Origin: Aquifex aeolicus | Lineage (GTDB): Bacteria > Aquificota > Aquificia > Aquificales > Aquificaceae | Assembly: GCA_011375045.1 (NCBI GenBank) | Contig: DRNB01000249.1 | Location: forward strand, 1-6,809 | Reading direction: 5' to 3' | DNA length: 6,809 nucleotides | In this document: positions 1 to 6,319 of the stretch, one piece after another | How positions within the stretch are numbered: the stretch's first letter is position 1 | Layout: every line of letters begins with the position of its first letter | Program-made: the position numbers and the translations under genes | Notes under the pieces: model-generated | The model's database searches: none | The model's input: only the letters and a program-made list of their open reading frames with translations | What the model was told of the DNA's origin: nothing

Positions 1-317
1 CGGTGGAGACGGCTCCCTCCAACCTCGCCATAGTAGGCAGGTATATATTTACCCCCAAGATCTTCGATAAGCTGAGGGAAACGGGACCGGGCAAGGGGGG
101 TGAGATCCAGCTCACCGACGCCATGAGGCTTCTGCTGGAGGAGGAGGTGATATACGCCTACAGGATAGAGGGTAGGGTCTTCGACACAGGCAACCCCGTC
201 GACTACCTGAAAACGGTCTGCGAGTTTGCCATGCAGCGGGAGGACATAAGGGAGGAGCTGCTTCCCTACCTGCGCGGTGTCATCAGTAGATATACCCAAT
301 TGATAGATAAACCCTGA
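1..317 (+). CDS. galU: UTP--glucose-1-phosphate uridylyltransferase, C-terminal part (5' truncated by window)
   Basis: GalU makes UDP-glucose from UTP and glucose-1-phosphate in the cytoplasm, feeding envelope polysaccharide and lipopolysaccharide sugar synthesis. About 104 C-terminal residues are visible. The family signature APSNLAIVGRYI is followed by GGEIQLTDA (visible residues 32-40) and by FDTGNPVDYLK (60-70), which corresponds to the family's conserved D-x-G...GYLK segment at the sugar-nucleotide site. The first full codon is at position 3. The GTG there is not the start, because the conserved N-terminal nucleotide-binding domain must lie upstream of the window. The gene stops with TGA at 315-317, inside the 3' end of the convergent Omp85 gene (35-bp overlap). 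Other nucleotidyltransferases (RfbA, GlmU) are less likely because the SNLA.VGRY and GEIQLTDA motifs are typical of GalU. Confidence 0.92.
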   Translation, partial: VETAPSNLAIVGRYIFTPKIFDKLRETGPGKGGEIQLTDAMRLLLEEEVIYAYRIEGRVFDTGNPVDYLKTVCEFAMQREDIREELLPYLRGVISRYTQLIDKP

Positions 318-2904
318 TACCCGAGAGGGGACTCTCCAGATCCTCGAGGGGACGCGCCAGATCCACCCTGATGAAGCCTGCCGGCGTGCTCACCCCGAAG
401 GCAAAGCCCGCATCGTATCTGAATTTGCGGAGGGTCTCCGAAAAACTGTTCTCCACCGAACCCGCATCCCCGAACAGCCCCCCCCACAGAGGTCCCCTGA
501 TCCTCAGGAGCACCTCCCCCCTGCCGAAGAGGAAGGTTCTCCCCCCGAGGGGTGATCCCAGGGATTCGAAGCTGTAACCCCTCATGTCCCTGAGACCGCC
601 CAGAAAGAAGCGGTCGAAGATAGGTGCCCCTTCCCCGACCCATCCGCCGGCTGTGCGCAGGTTCACCGAGAGGTTCCGGGTCAGCTCCCTGAGCAGAAAG
701 CTGTTCAGCTCCGCCCTGTAGTAGTCCCTGTCCCCTTCGATGCGGGAGAACCTGAGGCTCAGGTGGGACATGTTTCTGGGGTTTATGGGATCGTCCCTTA
801 CCTCCCTCACCAGAAACACCCCTCCCCTCGTCAGGCGGTAGCTCCCCGGCTCCGCACCGCTGACCCTGTTGTCCGTGCGGGAGATGAAGAGGCTGATCCC
901 GTACCACCTGCGGGGTCTGTAACCGAAGGAGATCAGGAAGCCCTCGTTCTCTAAATCGTAGCTCTCGTGAAACTCCAGTTTTCTGAAGAGGGACACGTCC
1001 CCGAAGTACTTTCTCGAGAAGAGGAACCTGTCGGAGAGTCCTATCTCATAGGTTCTGTAGCGTTCGCTTCTGGAAGCCCTGACCCTGCCCAAGATGCCCA
1101 CACCGAAGAGGTTTTTGAGCTTCACCCCACCCTCCACCTTGAGCTTCTCCTCCGTGTTGTATCCGACCGCAAGCTCCAGAAGCCCCCGCCTGTCCTCCCT
1201 CACCTCCACGAGTCTGTGAACCTTCTTCTCCTCCCTGTCCACAAGGTTCTCCAGGCGCACACCCGTGTAGTTCTCGCTCTGTATGAGGTTCCAGAGGCTC
1301 TCCTCCTCCGCGAGGGTGGAAAAGAACCTCTGCTTGACGACCGTGTAGTAGATCTCCCGGGGGTGGGTTTTCTCGTTGCCGTAGATGAGAAGCTCTCCGT
1401 AGGTGTAGCGCTCTCCGGGATCGACTCTGTAAAGGTAGGTCAGATAAAGGCTATCCCCCCTTTCCTCCCCGACGACCTCCACGGAGAAGTCCCCGTCGAG
1501 GTAACCCCGCCTTCTGAAAAACTCCTTCAGATCCGCGTTCAGAGCCCTCAGGATCTCCGCGCTGAGGGGGAGGGGAAGCAGCGCCCTATACTTTCTGAAG
1601 AGAGCCCGGACCTCCTCCATGTCCCCCCTGTAAACGAGATCCTTCAGGATAACCTTTTTGCCCGGACTGTAGAGGAGGAGCAGATCCACCCTCTTCTTCT
1701 CCCTGTTTACCTCCTCGAGGAGCCTGATATCAGCCGACAGGTATCCCTCCTCCCTCACCCTTCTGAGGAAATCCCGGACCCGTCTCTCTATCTCCTCCCT
1801 GTCGTAGGTGTCCGGCAGCTTCAGACCCCTGAAGCCCAGAACCCTCACCCCGTATCTCTCCCCTTCCTCTACGGTGAAGAGGATCCTCCCCTCCTCGTAG
1901 GAGTAAGACACCCTGACGTCGAAGAAACCCTTTCCCCTGTAAAAGTCCTCGATCCTCTCCCTGCTCCTCTCCAGAAAGAAGTAGTCCACACCCGGGGTGT
2001 TCAGATCGAGCAGTTTCGAAAGCTCCTCCTCGGAGAAGCTTCTGTTTCCCCTGAACTCTACCTCATACCTCCTTCCCTCGATGACCGTGTAAACAGGCTT
2101 TGCGAGGGATCCCCTGCCCAGAAGGGTCTTCAGGACCGCGAGGGGGTGCGCGGTGAGGTTCGAAAGACCCCTCAGCAGAGCGCTTACCCCCTCCCTGAAG
2201 CTCCACCTCGCCGCCTCCATGCCCGGGAGGAGAACGGAGAAGCTCCGCCCCTTCTCCTTCTTTACCCCTTCGAAGTAAACGCCGCTTTCGAGGAAACCCT
2301 CCCCTCTGTAGAAGTCTAAAAGCCCAAAGACCCCCTTCCTTGCCTTCTCCTCGTCGAAGACCTCCCCCAGCCTGAGCCCCGCCGCGTGAAGGAGCCTGCT
2401 GTGGCTGAAGCTTCCTGCACCCCTGAACTCGGCTCCCCCAAGGAAGTAAAGCTCCCCCTCCTTTACGCGTATCCTTACCTTGGCGAAGCCCTGTTCGTCG
2501 ACGGTGTACCTTACCTCTACCTCCGCGTTCAGGAATCCTCTCTCCCTGTAATAGATCCTCAGGGTCTCCTGAACAGCCTCCGGATCGAAATCGATGAGGG
2601 GTTCGTCCTCCCTCACACCTGCAAGGTTCTTTATCTCCTCATCCCCCACGAACCAGTTTCCCTCCACCTCCACACTCTTTACTATGGGGTAACGCTCCAC
2701 GTAGAGGACGGTATCCTCCCCCTCCGTTCCGATCCTTATATCCCTGACATCCTTCAGCTGCTGGAGAGCCCAGATCACCAAAAACATACTCTCCTCGGAG
2801 AGCTTCTGCTGAAAGTTGCTGTTGCGGAGGGGGTAGTTCGACCTCAGAACGATCCCGGAAAAGCTTAGGGAGAACAGGATCAGAAGTATGTATATATGTT
2901 TCAT
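283..2904 (-). CDS. BamA/TamA (Omp85)-family outer membrane protein with extended POTRA region
   Basis: This 873-residue protein inserts or exports outer-membrane proteins (family knowledge). A short signal peptide (MKH, then a hydrophobic stretch at 4-17) leads into a periplasmic series of POTRA-like units at roughly 18-71 (short), 72-151, 152-226, 271-349, 350-415, 418-499 and 500-571. Five carry the helix motif [FY][YF]RxxG[FY] or a close variant, near residues 118, 198, 321, 383 and 462. A predicted helical insert (about 228-270) separates the third and fourth units. Residues 573-873 form the C-terminal barrel, with RDMRGY (772-777) matching the family's VRGF/Y lid motif and a terminal aromatic (Tyr) as in outer-membrane sorting signals. 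The start is secure: an in-frame TAG lies two codons upstream, and the next Met (40) would remove the signal peptide. BamA normally has five POTRA domains and TamA three, so I do not choose between them. No Shine-Dalgarno sequence is visible. Confidence 0.94.
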   Translation of the reverse strand: MKHIYILLILFSLSFSGIVLRSNYPLRNSNFQQKLSEESMFLVIWALQQLKDVRDIRIGTEGEDTVLYVERYPIVKSVEVEGNWFVGDEEIKNLAGVREDEPLIDFDPEAVQETLRIYYRERGFLNAEVEVRYTVDEQGFAKVRIRVKEGELYFLGGAEFRGAGSFSHSRLLHAAGLRLGEVFDEEKARKGVFGLLDFYRGEGFLESGVYFEGVKKEKGRSFSVLLPGMEAARWSFREGVSALLRGLSNLTAHPLAVLKTLLGRGSLAKPVYTVIEGRRYEVEFRGNRSFSEEELSKLLDLNTPGVDYFFLERSRERIEDFYRGKGFFDVRVSYSYEEGRILFTVEEGERYGVRVLGFRGLKLPDTYDREEIERRVRDFLRRVREEGYLSADIRLLEEVNREKKRVDLLLLYSPGKKVILKDLVYRGDMEEVRALFRKYRALLPLPLSAEILRALNADLKEFFRRRGYLDGDFSVEVVGEERGDSLYLTYLYRVDPGERYTYGELLIYGNEKTHPREIYYTVVKQRFFSTLAEEESLWNLIQSENYTGVRLENLVDREEKKVHRLVEVREDRRGLLELAVGYNTEEKLKVEGGVKLKNLFGVGILGRVRASRSERYRTYEIGLSDRFLFSRKYFGDVSLFRKLEFHESYDLENEGFLISFGYRPRRWYGISLFISRTDNRVSGAEPGSYRLTRGGVFLVREVRDDPINPRNMSHLSLRFSRIEGDRDYYRAELNSFLLRELTRNLSVNLRTAGGWVGEGAPIFDRFFLGGLRDMRGYSFESLGSPLGGRTFLFGRGEVLLRIRGPLWGGLFGDAGSVENSFSETLRKFRYDAGFAFGVSTPAGFIRVDLARPLEDLESPLSGIRVYLSIGYIY

Positions 2905-2912
2905 CGACTATG

Positions 2913-2918
2913 AGTATA
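2913..2918 (-). promoter_or_regulatory. Candidate -10 box for the Omp85-family gene
   Basis: The minus strand reads TATACT, five of six matches to the sigma-70 -10 consensus. It ends 8 bases before the ATG at 2904, so transcription would be expected to start near 2906 and leave a leader of about two bases. No good -35 element is visible at 16-18 bp spacing, where the sequence would lie inside purB. The box shares four bases with the plus-strand TATAAT. Confidence 0.4.
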
Positions 2919-2920
2919 AT
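2915..2920 (+). promoter_or_regulatory. Candidate -10 box (TATAAT) for purB
   Basis: An exact TATAAT lies 7 bases before the purB ATG, which would place the transcription start near 2927 and give an essentially leaderless mRNA. No TTGACA-like -35 is visible at normal spacing; the region 2891-2898 is an alternating TA run. No Shine-Dalgarno sequence lies between the box and the ATG, which agrees with leaderless initiation. Confidence 0.45.
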
Positions 2921-2927
2921 GTAAGCC

Positions 2928-4229
2928 ATGATAGAGCGATACACGAGGGAGGAAATAGGTAAAGTCTGGACGGAGAGAAACAGGTTCGAGAAGTGGCTCG
3001 AGGTCGAACTCGCTGTCTGCAGAGCCTGGGCGGAGCTTGGCAGAATCCCCCGATCCGCTCTCCTGAAGATAGAGGAGAGAGCCAAGATAGACGAGGAGGT
3101 TCTGGAGAAGATAAAGAGGTACGAGAGGGTTTACAAGCACGATGTTCTGTCCTTTGTGTCCGCTGTGGCGGAGCAGGTCGGGGAGGAGGGACGCTACATA
3201 CACCTGGGGATCACCTCCTCGGACGTGGTGGACACAGCCTTAGCTCTCATGATGAGGGAAGCTCTCGAGATAATCCTCAGGGACGTGGAGCTTGTCCTCG
3301 AAGAACTCAAAAGACTCGCTCACGAGCACAAGGATACCCTCATGATGGGAAGGACCCACGGGGTCCACGCCGAACCCATAACGCTGGGCTTGAAGTTTGC
3401 GGTCTGGTTCGATGAGATGAGGAGAAACAGGGAGAGACTCCTCAGGGCAAAGGAGAGGATCTCTTACGGCAAGATCTCCGGAGCGGTGGGAACGTACTCC
3501 AACGTCCCCCCCGAGGTCGAAAGGATAGCCCTGTCCGAGCTCGGATTAAAAGCCGAGCCAGCCTCCACCCAGATCGTCCACAGAGACAGGCACGCGGAGT
3601 TCATGACCGCTCTCGCCCTGACCGCCTCCTCCCTCGAGAAGTTTGCCCTCGAGATAAGGCACCTCCAGAGAACGGAGGTTCTCGAGCTTCAGGAACCCTT
3701 CGAAGAGGGACAGAGGGGATCCTCCGCCATGCCCCACAAGAAAAACCCGATCCACGCGGAGAGGATATGCGGTCTGGCGAGGGTGATAAGGGCAAACCTC
3801 CTCCCCGCTCTGGAGAACGTAGCCCTGTGGCACGAGAGGGACATATCTCACTCGTCGGTGGAGAGAATAATACTGCCCGACTCCACCATAGCTCTGGACT
3901 ACATACTCCACCTCTTTTACAACATCCTCAGGGGTCTCGTTGTGAACAGGGAGAGGATGCTCAGGAACATGGAGCTGTCTAAGGGTCTGTTCTTCTCCTC
4001 GAAGGTTCTGGTGGCTCTGACGGAGAAGGGGATGGCGAGGGACAGAGCCTACGCTCTCGTTCAGAAGTGCGCCATGGAAAGCTGGGATACGGGCAGGAAC
4101 TTCAGGGACATCCTCCTCGAAGAGGAGGAGGTGAGAAAGCACCTCAGCGAGGAGGAGATCGAAAGGATATTCGACCCCTGGGAGTTCGTAAAGCACAGGG
4201 ATTACATCTTCAAAAAGGTCTTCGGTTAG
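2928..4229 (+). CDS. purB: Adenylosuccinate lyase
   Basis: PurB releases fumarate twice in purine synthesis: SAICAR to AICAR, and adenylosuccinate to AMP. It acts in the cytoplasm as a homotetramer (family knowledge). The 433 residues match the usual length of the bacterial PurB class. The N-terminus MIERYTREEI is typical, followed by the HDVLSFV segment (His71), HLGITSSDVVDTA (92-104), GRTHGVHAEP (141-150, with the conserved acid/base-region His144) and the fumarase/lyase signature GSSAMPHKKNP (264-274), with the catalytic flexible-loop serine at 265/266. WHERDISHSSVERI (301-314) is also conserved. All key residues appear intact. The ATG at 2928 is well bounded, because an in-frame TAA lies at 2922-2924. 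The gene starts 23 bp from the divergent Omp85 gene, and its TAG stop interlocks with the stop of the convergent receiver-like gene. No other purine gene is visible here. Confidence 0.98.
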   Translation: MIERYTREEIGKVWTERNRFEKWLEVELAVCRAWAELGRIPRSALLKIEERAKIDEEVLEKIKRYERVYKHDVLSFVSAVAEQVGEEGRYIHLGITSSDVVDTALALMMREALEIILRDVELVLEELKRLAHEHKDTLMMGRTHGVHAEPITLGLKFAVWFDEMRRNRERLLRAKERISYGKISGAVGTYSNVPPEVERIALSELGLKAEPASTQIVHRDRHAEFMTALALTASSLEKFALEIRHLQRTEVLELQEPFEEGQRGSSAMPHKKNPIHAERICGLARVIRANLLPALENVALWHERDISHSSVERIILPDSTIALDYILHLFYNILRGLVVNRERMLRNMELSKGLFFSSKVLVALTEKGMARDRAYALVQKCAMESWDTGRNFRDILLEEEEVRKHLSEEEIERIFDPWEFVKHRDYIFKKVFG

Positions 4230-5713
4230 CTTATGAGCTCCTCGAGCCTCTCCTTCAGCGCCTGATAGGTAGCCTGACGTATGAGGTTCCTGATGTCGAG
4301 CTCCTCGAAGGCTCGCTCCAGCTCGCTTCTCACCGCCTCGTTTATGAGGTCCCCCACCCCCGATATCTTCTCCTCCACCGCCCGGGAGAATATCTCCCTC
4401 ACCCTCTCCTCGGAGAGGGCACGGCTTACGGCTTCCTCGATCAGTTTTCTTACCTCCTCCTCGGACAGAGAGACCGCAGGCTGAGCCTGCGGTGGTTCAG
4501 GCGCCGGAATTTCCTCCGGGACCTTCTGGGGTTCCTCCTCCTCGGGTTCAGGTTCGCTTTCCTTCAGCTTCTGCTCCTCTATGATCTTTTCGAGGGCGGC
4601 TAAGGCGGGGATCTCCTCCTCTTCCTCCGCGGGAGGCTGGATCTCCTCCACCTCCACCTCGGGGATCTCCGGAGCTTCGGGGGTGATCTCCATCTCGGGA
4701 ACGGACTCCTGAACCTCGGGAACGGGAAGCTCCTCCACAGGTTGCTGGATCTGCTCCTGTGGCTGTTCGGGAGGTTTCTCCTCCGCGGGGGCGGACACGT
4801 GCTCCTCCACTATCTCCCTGATCCTCCTGGGATCCGTGTCCCGGGACACAGCCACCTTCCTCTGGAGGGGGACGTTGTCGACGTTTATGGGGAAGAGGTC
4901 GTCCACGAGGATCAGATAGAACTTGTTAGCGAGATCGGGATCACCCGCCATGTCTATGAGTCCCTTCTCCGCTATCACCCCCGAGATGGCGTCGAAGACG
5001 ATGAGGTCCGCCGCTTTACCCTCTTCGATAGCCTGCTTGACCGTTTTTACGCTCTTCACCTCGTAAGCGTCGCCGAAGGCGGAGCTGAGGGAGTCGATGA
5101 GGGTCTGATCGAAGGAGACTATGAGGATCTGACCTCCTCCCCTCTGAACCGGGGCGGGTGCGGTTTCCTCTTCCTCCTCCCTGAGCTGGGGAGGGGTTTC
5201 CTCAGGGGGGGGCTGGGGGGTCATCTCTTCGATCTCCCTCAGGGCTTCCTCGACGCTTTCGGAGACGCTCTCCATACTCTCCTCGGGAACCGCGGGCGCT
5301 TCGAAGGAGGTGGCTTCGATCTCGAACTCCTCCGGAGGCTGGGGCGGTGCTTCCTCCTCGGGCTGGGGAACCTCCACGGGGAACTCCTCCAGCTTGCGCA
5401 CTATCTCCTCAGGACTCTCGTCTCTGGGAACGAGGAGCTTCTGGGGAACGATGATGTTGTTGGCATCGACGGGGAAAAGCTCGTCGTAGAGGATCACGTA
5501 GCGGGCGTTGCTGAACTTTTTTGTGTAGAGGGTGTTGATGTCCTCCTCGGATATAGCGCCTGAGATAGCGTCGTATATCACCCCCTCTATGTCCGAGGGC
5601 ATCATCTTTATGGCTTCCTCCGTGTTCTTAGCCACGTGAACGTCGTGCTCTGAAAGAGCTGACCTCAGACTCTCCGTTAACGTTTTGTCGAAGGAAACGA
5701 TCAGCACCTTCAT
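4226..5713 (-). CDS. Tandem pseudo-receiver protein with Pro/Glu-rich linkers and C-terminal helical repeats
   Basis: I do not recognise a named family for this 495-residue protein. Residues 1-110 and 195-306 are two related domains resembling response-regulator receivers. Both open with LIVSFDxTL, contain DAISGxI at the phospho-acceptor strand (Asp48 and Asp241), and share an LFP....N segment followed by VxRDxxPxxI. Canonical receiver residues are missing in both: the acidic pair after strand 1 is Ser-Phe, the Ser/Thr of strand 4 is Tyr or Val, and the strand-5 Lys is Val. Conventional Mg2+-dependent phosphorylation is therefore doubtful. Residues 111-193 and 308-413 are Pro/Glu-rich linkers, and 414-495 is helical with four internal repeats. 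No signal peptide, membrane segment or DNA-binding domain is seen. I chose the ATG at 5713 because GAGGTG sits 7 bases upstream and MKVLIV begins strand 1. A GTG at 5728 (500 residues, 4-bp overlap with the upstream gene) is the alternative. A signalling or scaffolding role is inference. Confidence 0.9.
   Translation of the reverse strand: MKVLIVSFDKTLTESLRSALSEHDVHVAKNTEEAIKMMPSDIEGVIYDAISGAISEEDINTLYTKKFSNARYVILYDELFPVDANNIIVPQKLLVPRDESPEEIVRKLEEFPVEVPQPEEEAPPQPPEEFEIEATSFEAPAVPEESMESVSESVEEALREIEEMTPQPPPEETPPQLREEEEETAPAPVQRGGGQILIVSFDQTLIDSLSSAFGDAYEVKSVKTVKQAIEEGKAADLIVFDAISGVIAEKGLIDMAGDPDLANKFYLILVDDLFPINVDNVPLQRKVAVSRDTDPRRIREIVEEHVSAPAEEKPPEQPQEQIQQPVEELPVPEVQESVPEMEITPEAPEIPEVEVEEIQPPAEEEEEIPALAALEKIIEEQKLKESEPEPEEEEPQKVPEEIPAPEPPQAQPAVSLSEEEVRKLIEEAVSRALSEERVREIFSRAVEEKISGVGDLINEAVRSELERAFEELDIRNLIRQATYQALKERLEELIS
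4256..4453 (-). repeat. Four-fold helical repeat in the C-terminus of the pseudo-receiver protein
   Basis: Four segments of this coding region fit the pattern [VI][RG]x[LI][IF]xxA[VT]xxx[LI]. They begin at residues 421, 438, 453 and 474 of the ATG-started protein: VRKLIEEAVSRAL, VREIFSRAVEEKI, VGDLINEAVRSEL and IRNLIRQATYQAL. The alanine sits at the same place in every copy. Spacing is 17, 15 and 21 residues, so these are amphipathic helix units of variable linkage rather than a strict tandem repeat. Confidence 0.6.
4799..5131 (-). repeat. Second receiver-like domain (intragenic duplicate)
   Basis: This segment encodes the second receiver-like domain (about residues 195-305 of the ATG-started protein). 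It matches the first at QILIVSFDQTL versus KVLIVSFDKTL, FDAISGVI versus YDAISGAI, and DDLFPINVDN versus DELFPVDANN. Identity is concentrated in strand and active-site positions and weak in the helices, which points to an old duplication rather than a recent copy. Confidence 0.7.
5384..5713 (-). repeat. First receiver-like domain (intragenic duplicate)
   Basis: This segment encodes the N-terminal receiver-like domain (residues 1-110). It carries the same three signature segments as its partner at 4799-5131 and the same losses of canonical receiver residues, so the degeneration probably preceded the duplication or was selected in both copies. Confidence 0.7.
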
Positions 5714-5720
5714 AACCCCG

Positions 5721-5726
5721 CACCTC
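5721..5726 (-). promoter_or_regulatory. Ribosome binding site that decides the pseudo-receiver gene start
   Basis: The minus strand reads GAGGTG, followed by 7 bases and then the ATG at 5713. This near-consensus Shine-Dalgarno sequence favours that ATG over the GTG at 5728, which is part of the same sequence. It overlaps the TGA stop of the upstream membrane-protein gene (5725-5727), so the two genes are probably translationally linked. Confidence 0.65.
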
Positions 5727-6318
5727 ACTTCTTACTTGGTCTATACTTCAGTATGCTGTCGACCACCTTCTTCATCTCGTTGACGCTCTCCTCCGGGAGC
5801 ACCTTCACGGTGGCGAGGGTGAGACGGAGGGCTTTCACCCGGCTGAGGAACTCCTCGGTGAGCCTTCCCCCCTGCGCCAGTTCGAACTCCCTGACGGTAA
5901 AGTAGAATATGCTGAGGTAGAGAAGCAGGCTCGCCACCAGAAGTCCCGTGTAGAGGGGTTCACGACTCACAAAGAGGAGGTAGTCGAGGGGATCTATCTT
6001 CCTGACGTACATGTAAAGGGTTCCGCTCCTGAGGCTCCGGGTTACGTAGCTGTATTTGTCCCTGTCGAGGGGACCCGTCGCGTTTGCGCTCATATACCTT
6101 TCACCGGAAGGTTTCTCCGTATAGACGATAACGGTCTGGTCCGGATAGGGGAGCTGAATCCTTCTCTCCCCTTCCCTCATCTTCAGGAGGAAGGTGCTGA
6201 CGTTGGTAAGGATCATCCTGTCCCGGCTGGCGAGGTAGGAGGTGAAGGATATGTACAGGGACGCCACCACGAAGAGGAGGAGGAAGAGCCAGAGGAAGAG
6301 GACGAAGAGCTTTCTCAT
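5725..6318 (-). CDS. Small two-pass membrane protein with extracytoplasmic domain
   Basis: No named family is recognised for this 197-residue protein. The N-terminus MRKLF is followed by a strongly hydrophobic segment at about 4-27 (TM1) and a second at about 122-141 (TM2). Between them is an approximately 90-residue domain that should face the periplasm, with alternating strand-like stretches such as TVIVYTEKP and TLYMYVRKI. This layout resembles the sensor half of membrane-bound histidine kinases or chemoreceptors. After TM2 there are only about 55 residues, rich in Lys, Arg and Glu and ending in a likely helix, with no HAMP, kinase, GGDEF or methyl-accepting domain. The ATG follows the upstream pmbA stop by one base (TGA-T-ATG), with AGGGGG 8 bases upstream. 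The downstream neighbour encodes two receiver-like domains, so a receptor or membrane anchor for that protein is a reasonable inference, not shown by sequence. Confidence 0.88.
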   Translation of the reverse strand: MRKLFVLFLWLFLLLFVVASLYISFTSYLASRDRMILTNVSTFLLKMREGERRIQLPYPDQTVIVYTEKPSGERYMSANATGPLDRDKYSYVTRSLRSGTLYMYVRKIDPLDYLLFVSREPLYTGLLVASLLLYLSIFYFTVREFELAQGGRLTEEFLSRVKALRLTLATVKVLPEESVNEMKKVVDSILKYRPSKK

Positions 6319-6319
6319 A

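Noticed and set aside
3..5. GTG at position 3 as the start of a short GalU-like gene
   Set aside because: The visible protein is only the C-terminal third of GalU and begins in the middle of a conserved block, so the true start is upstream of the window.
323..336. Short inverted repeat GAGAG-GGGA-CTCTC just after galU, as a possible terminator
   Set aside because: The stem is only 5 bp, there is no T tract on either side, and it lies within the Omp85 coding sequence.
967..2319. Long plus-strand open frame (about 450 codons) opposite the Omp85 gene
   Set aside because: It lies wholly antisense to a gene with clear family motifs. Its product is a Leu/Pro/Glu-rich sequence without recognisable domains, as expected from reading GC-rich, AGG/GAG-biased codons backwards.
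2639..3085. Minus-strand open frame crossing the purB/Omp85 gap
   Set aside because: It overlaps the start regions of two well-supported genes in other frames and its product has no recognisable motif.
3546..4196. Minus-strand open frame (about 216 codons) opposite purB
   Set aside because: It is antisense to the conserved C-terminal half of purB, and its composition and lack of motifs mark it as a shadow frame.
4067..4603. Plus-strand open frame spanning the purB 3' end into the pseudo-receiver gene
   Set aside because: It runs out of frame through purB and then antisense through the helical-repeat region; there is no coherent domain and no room for a separate gene.
4742..5563. Plus-strand open frame (about 270 codons) opposite the pseudo-receiver gene
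   Set aside because: Its Gly/Leu-rich product mirrors the Glu/Pro-rich linkers on the other strand. It has no domain, and the minus-strand frame has a ribosome binding site and duplicated domains.
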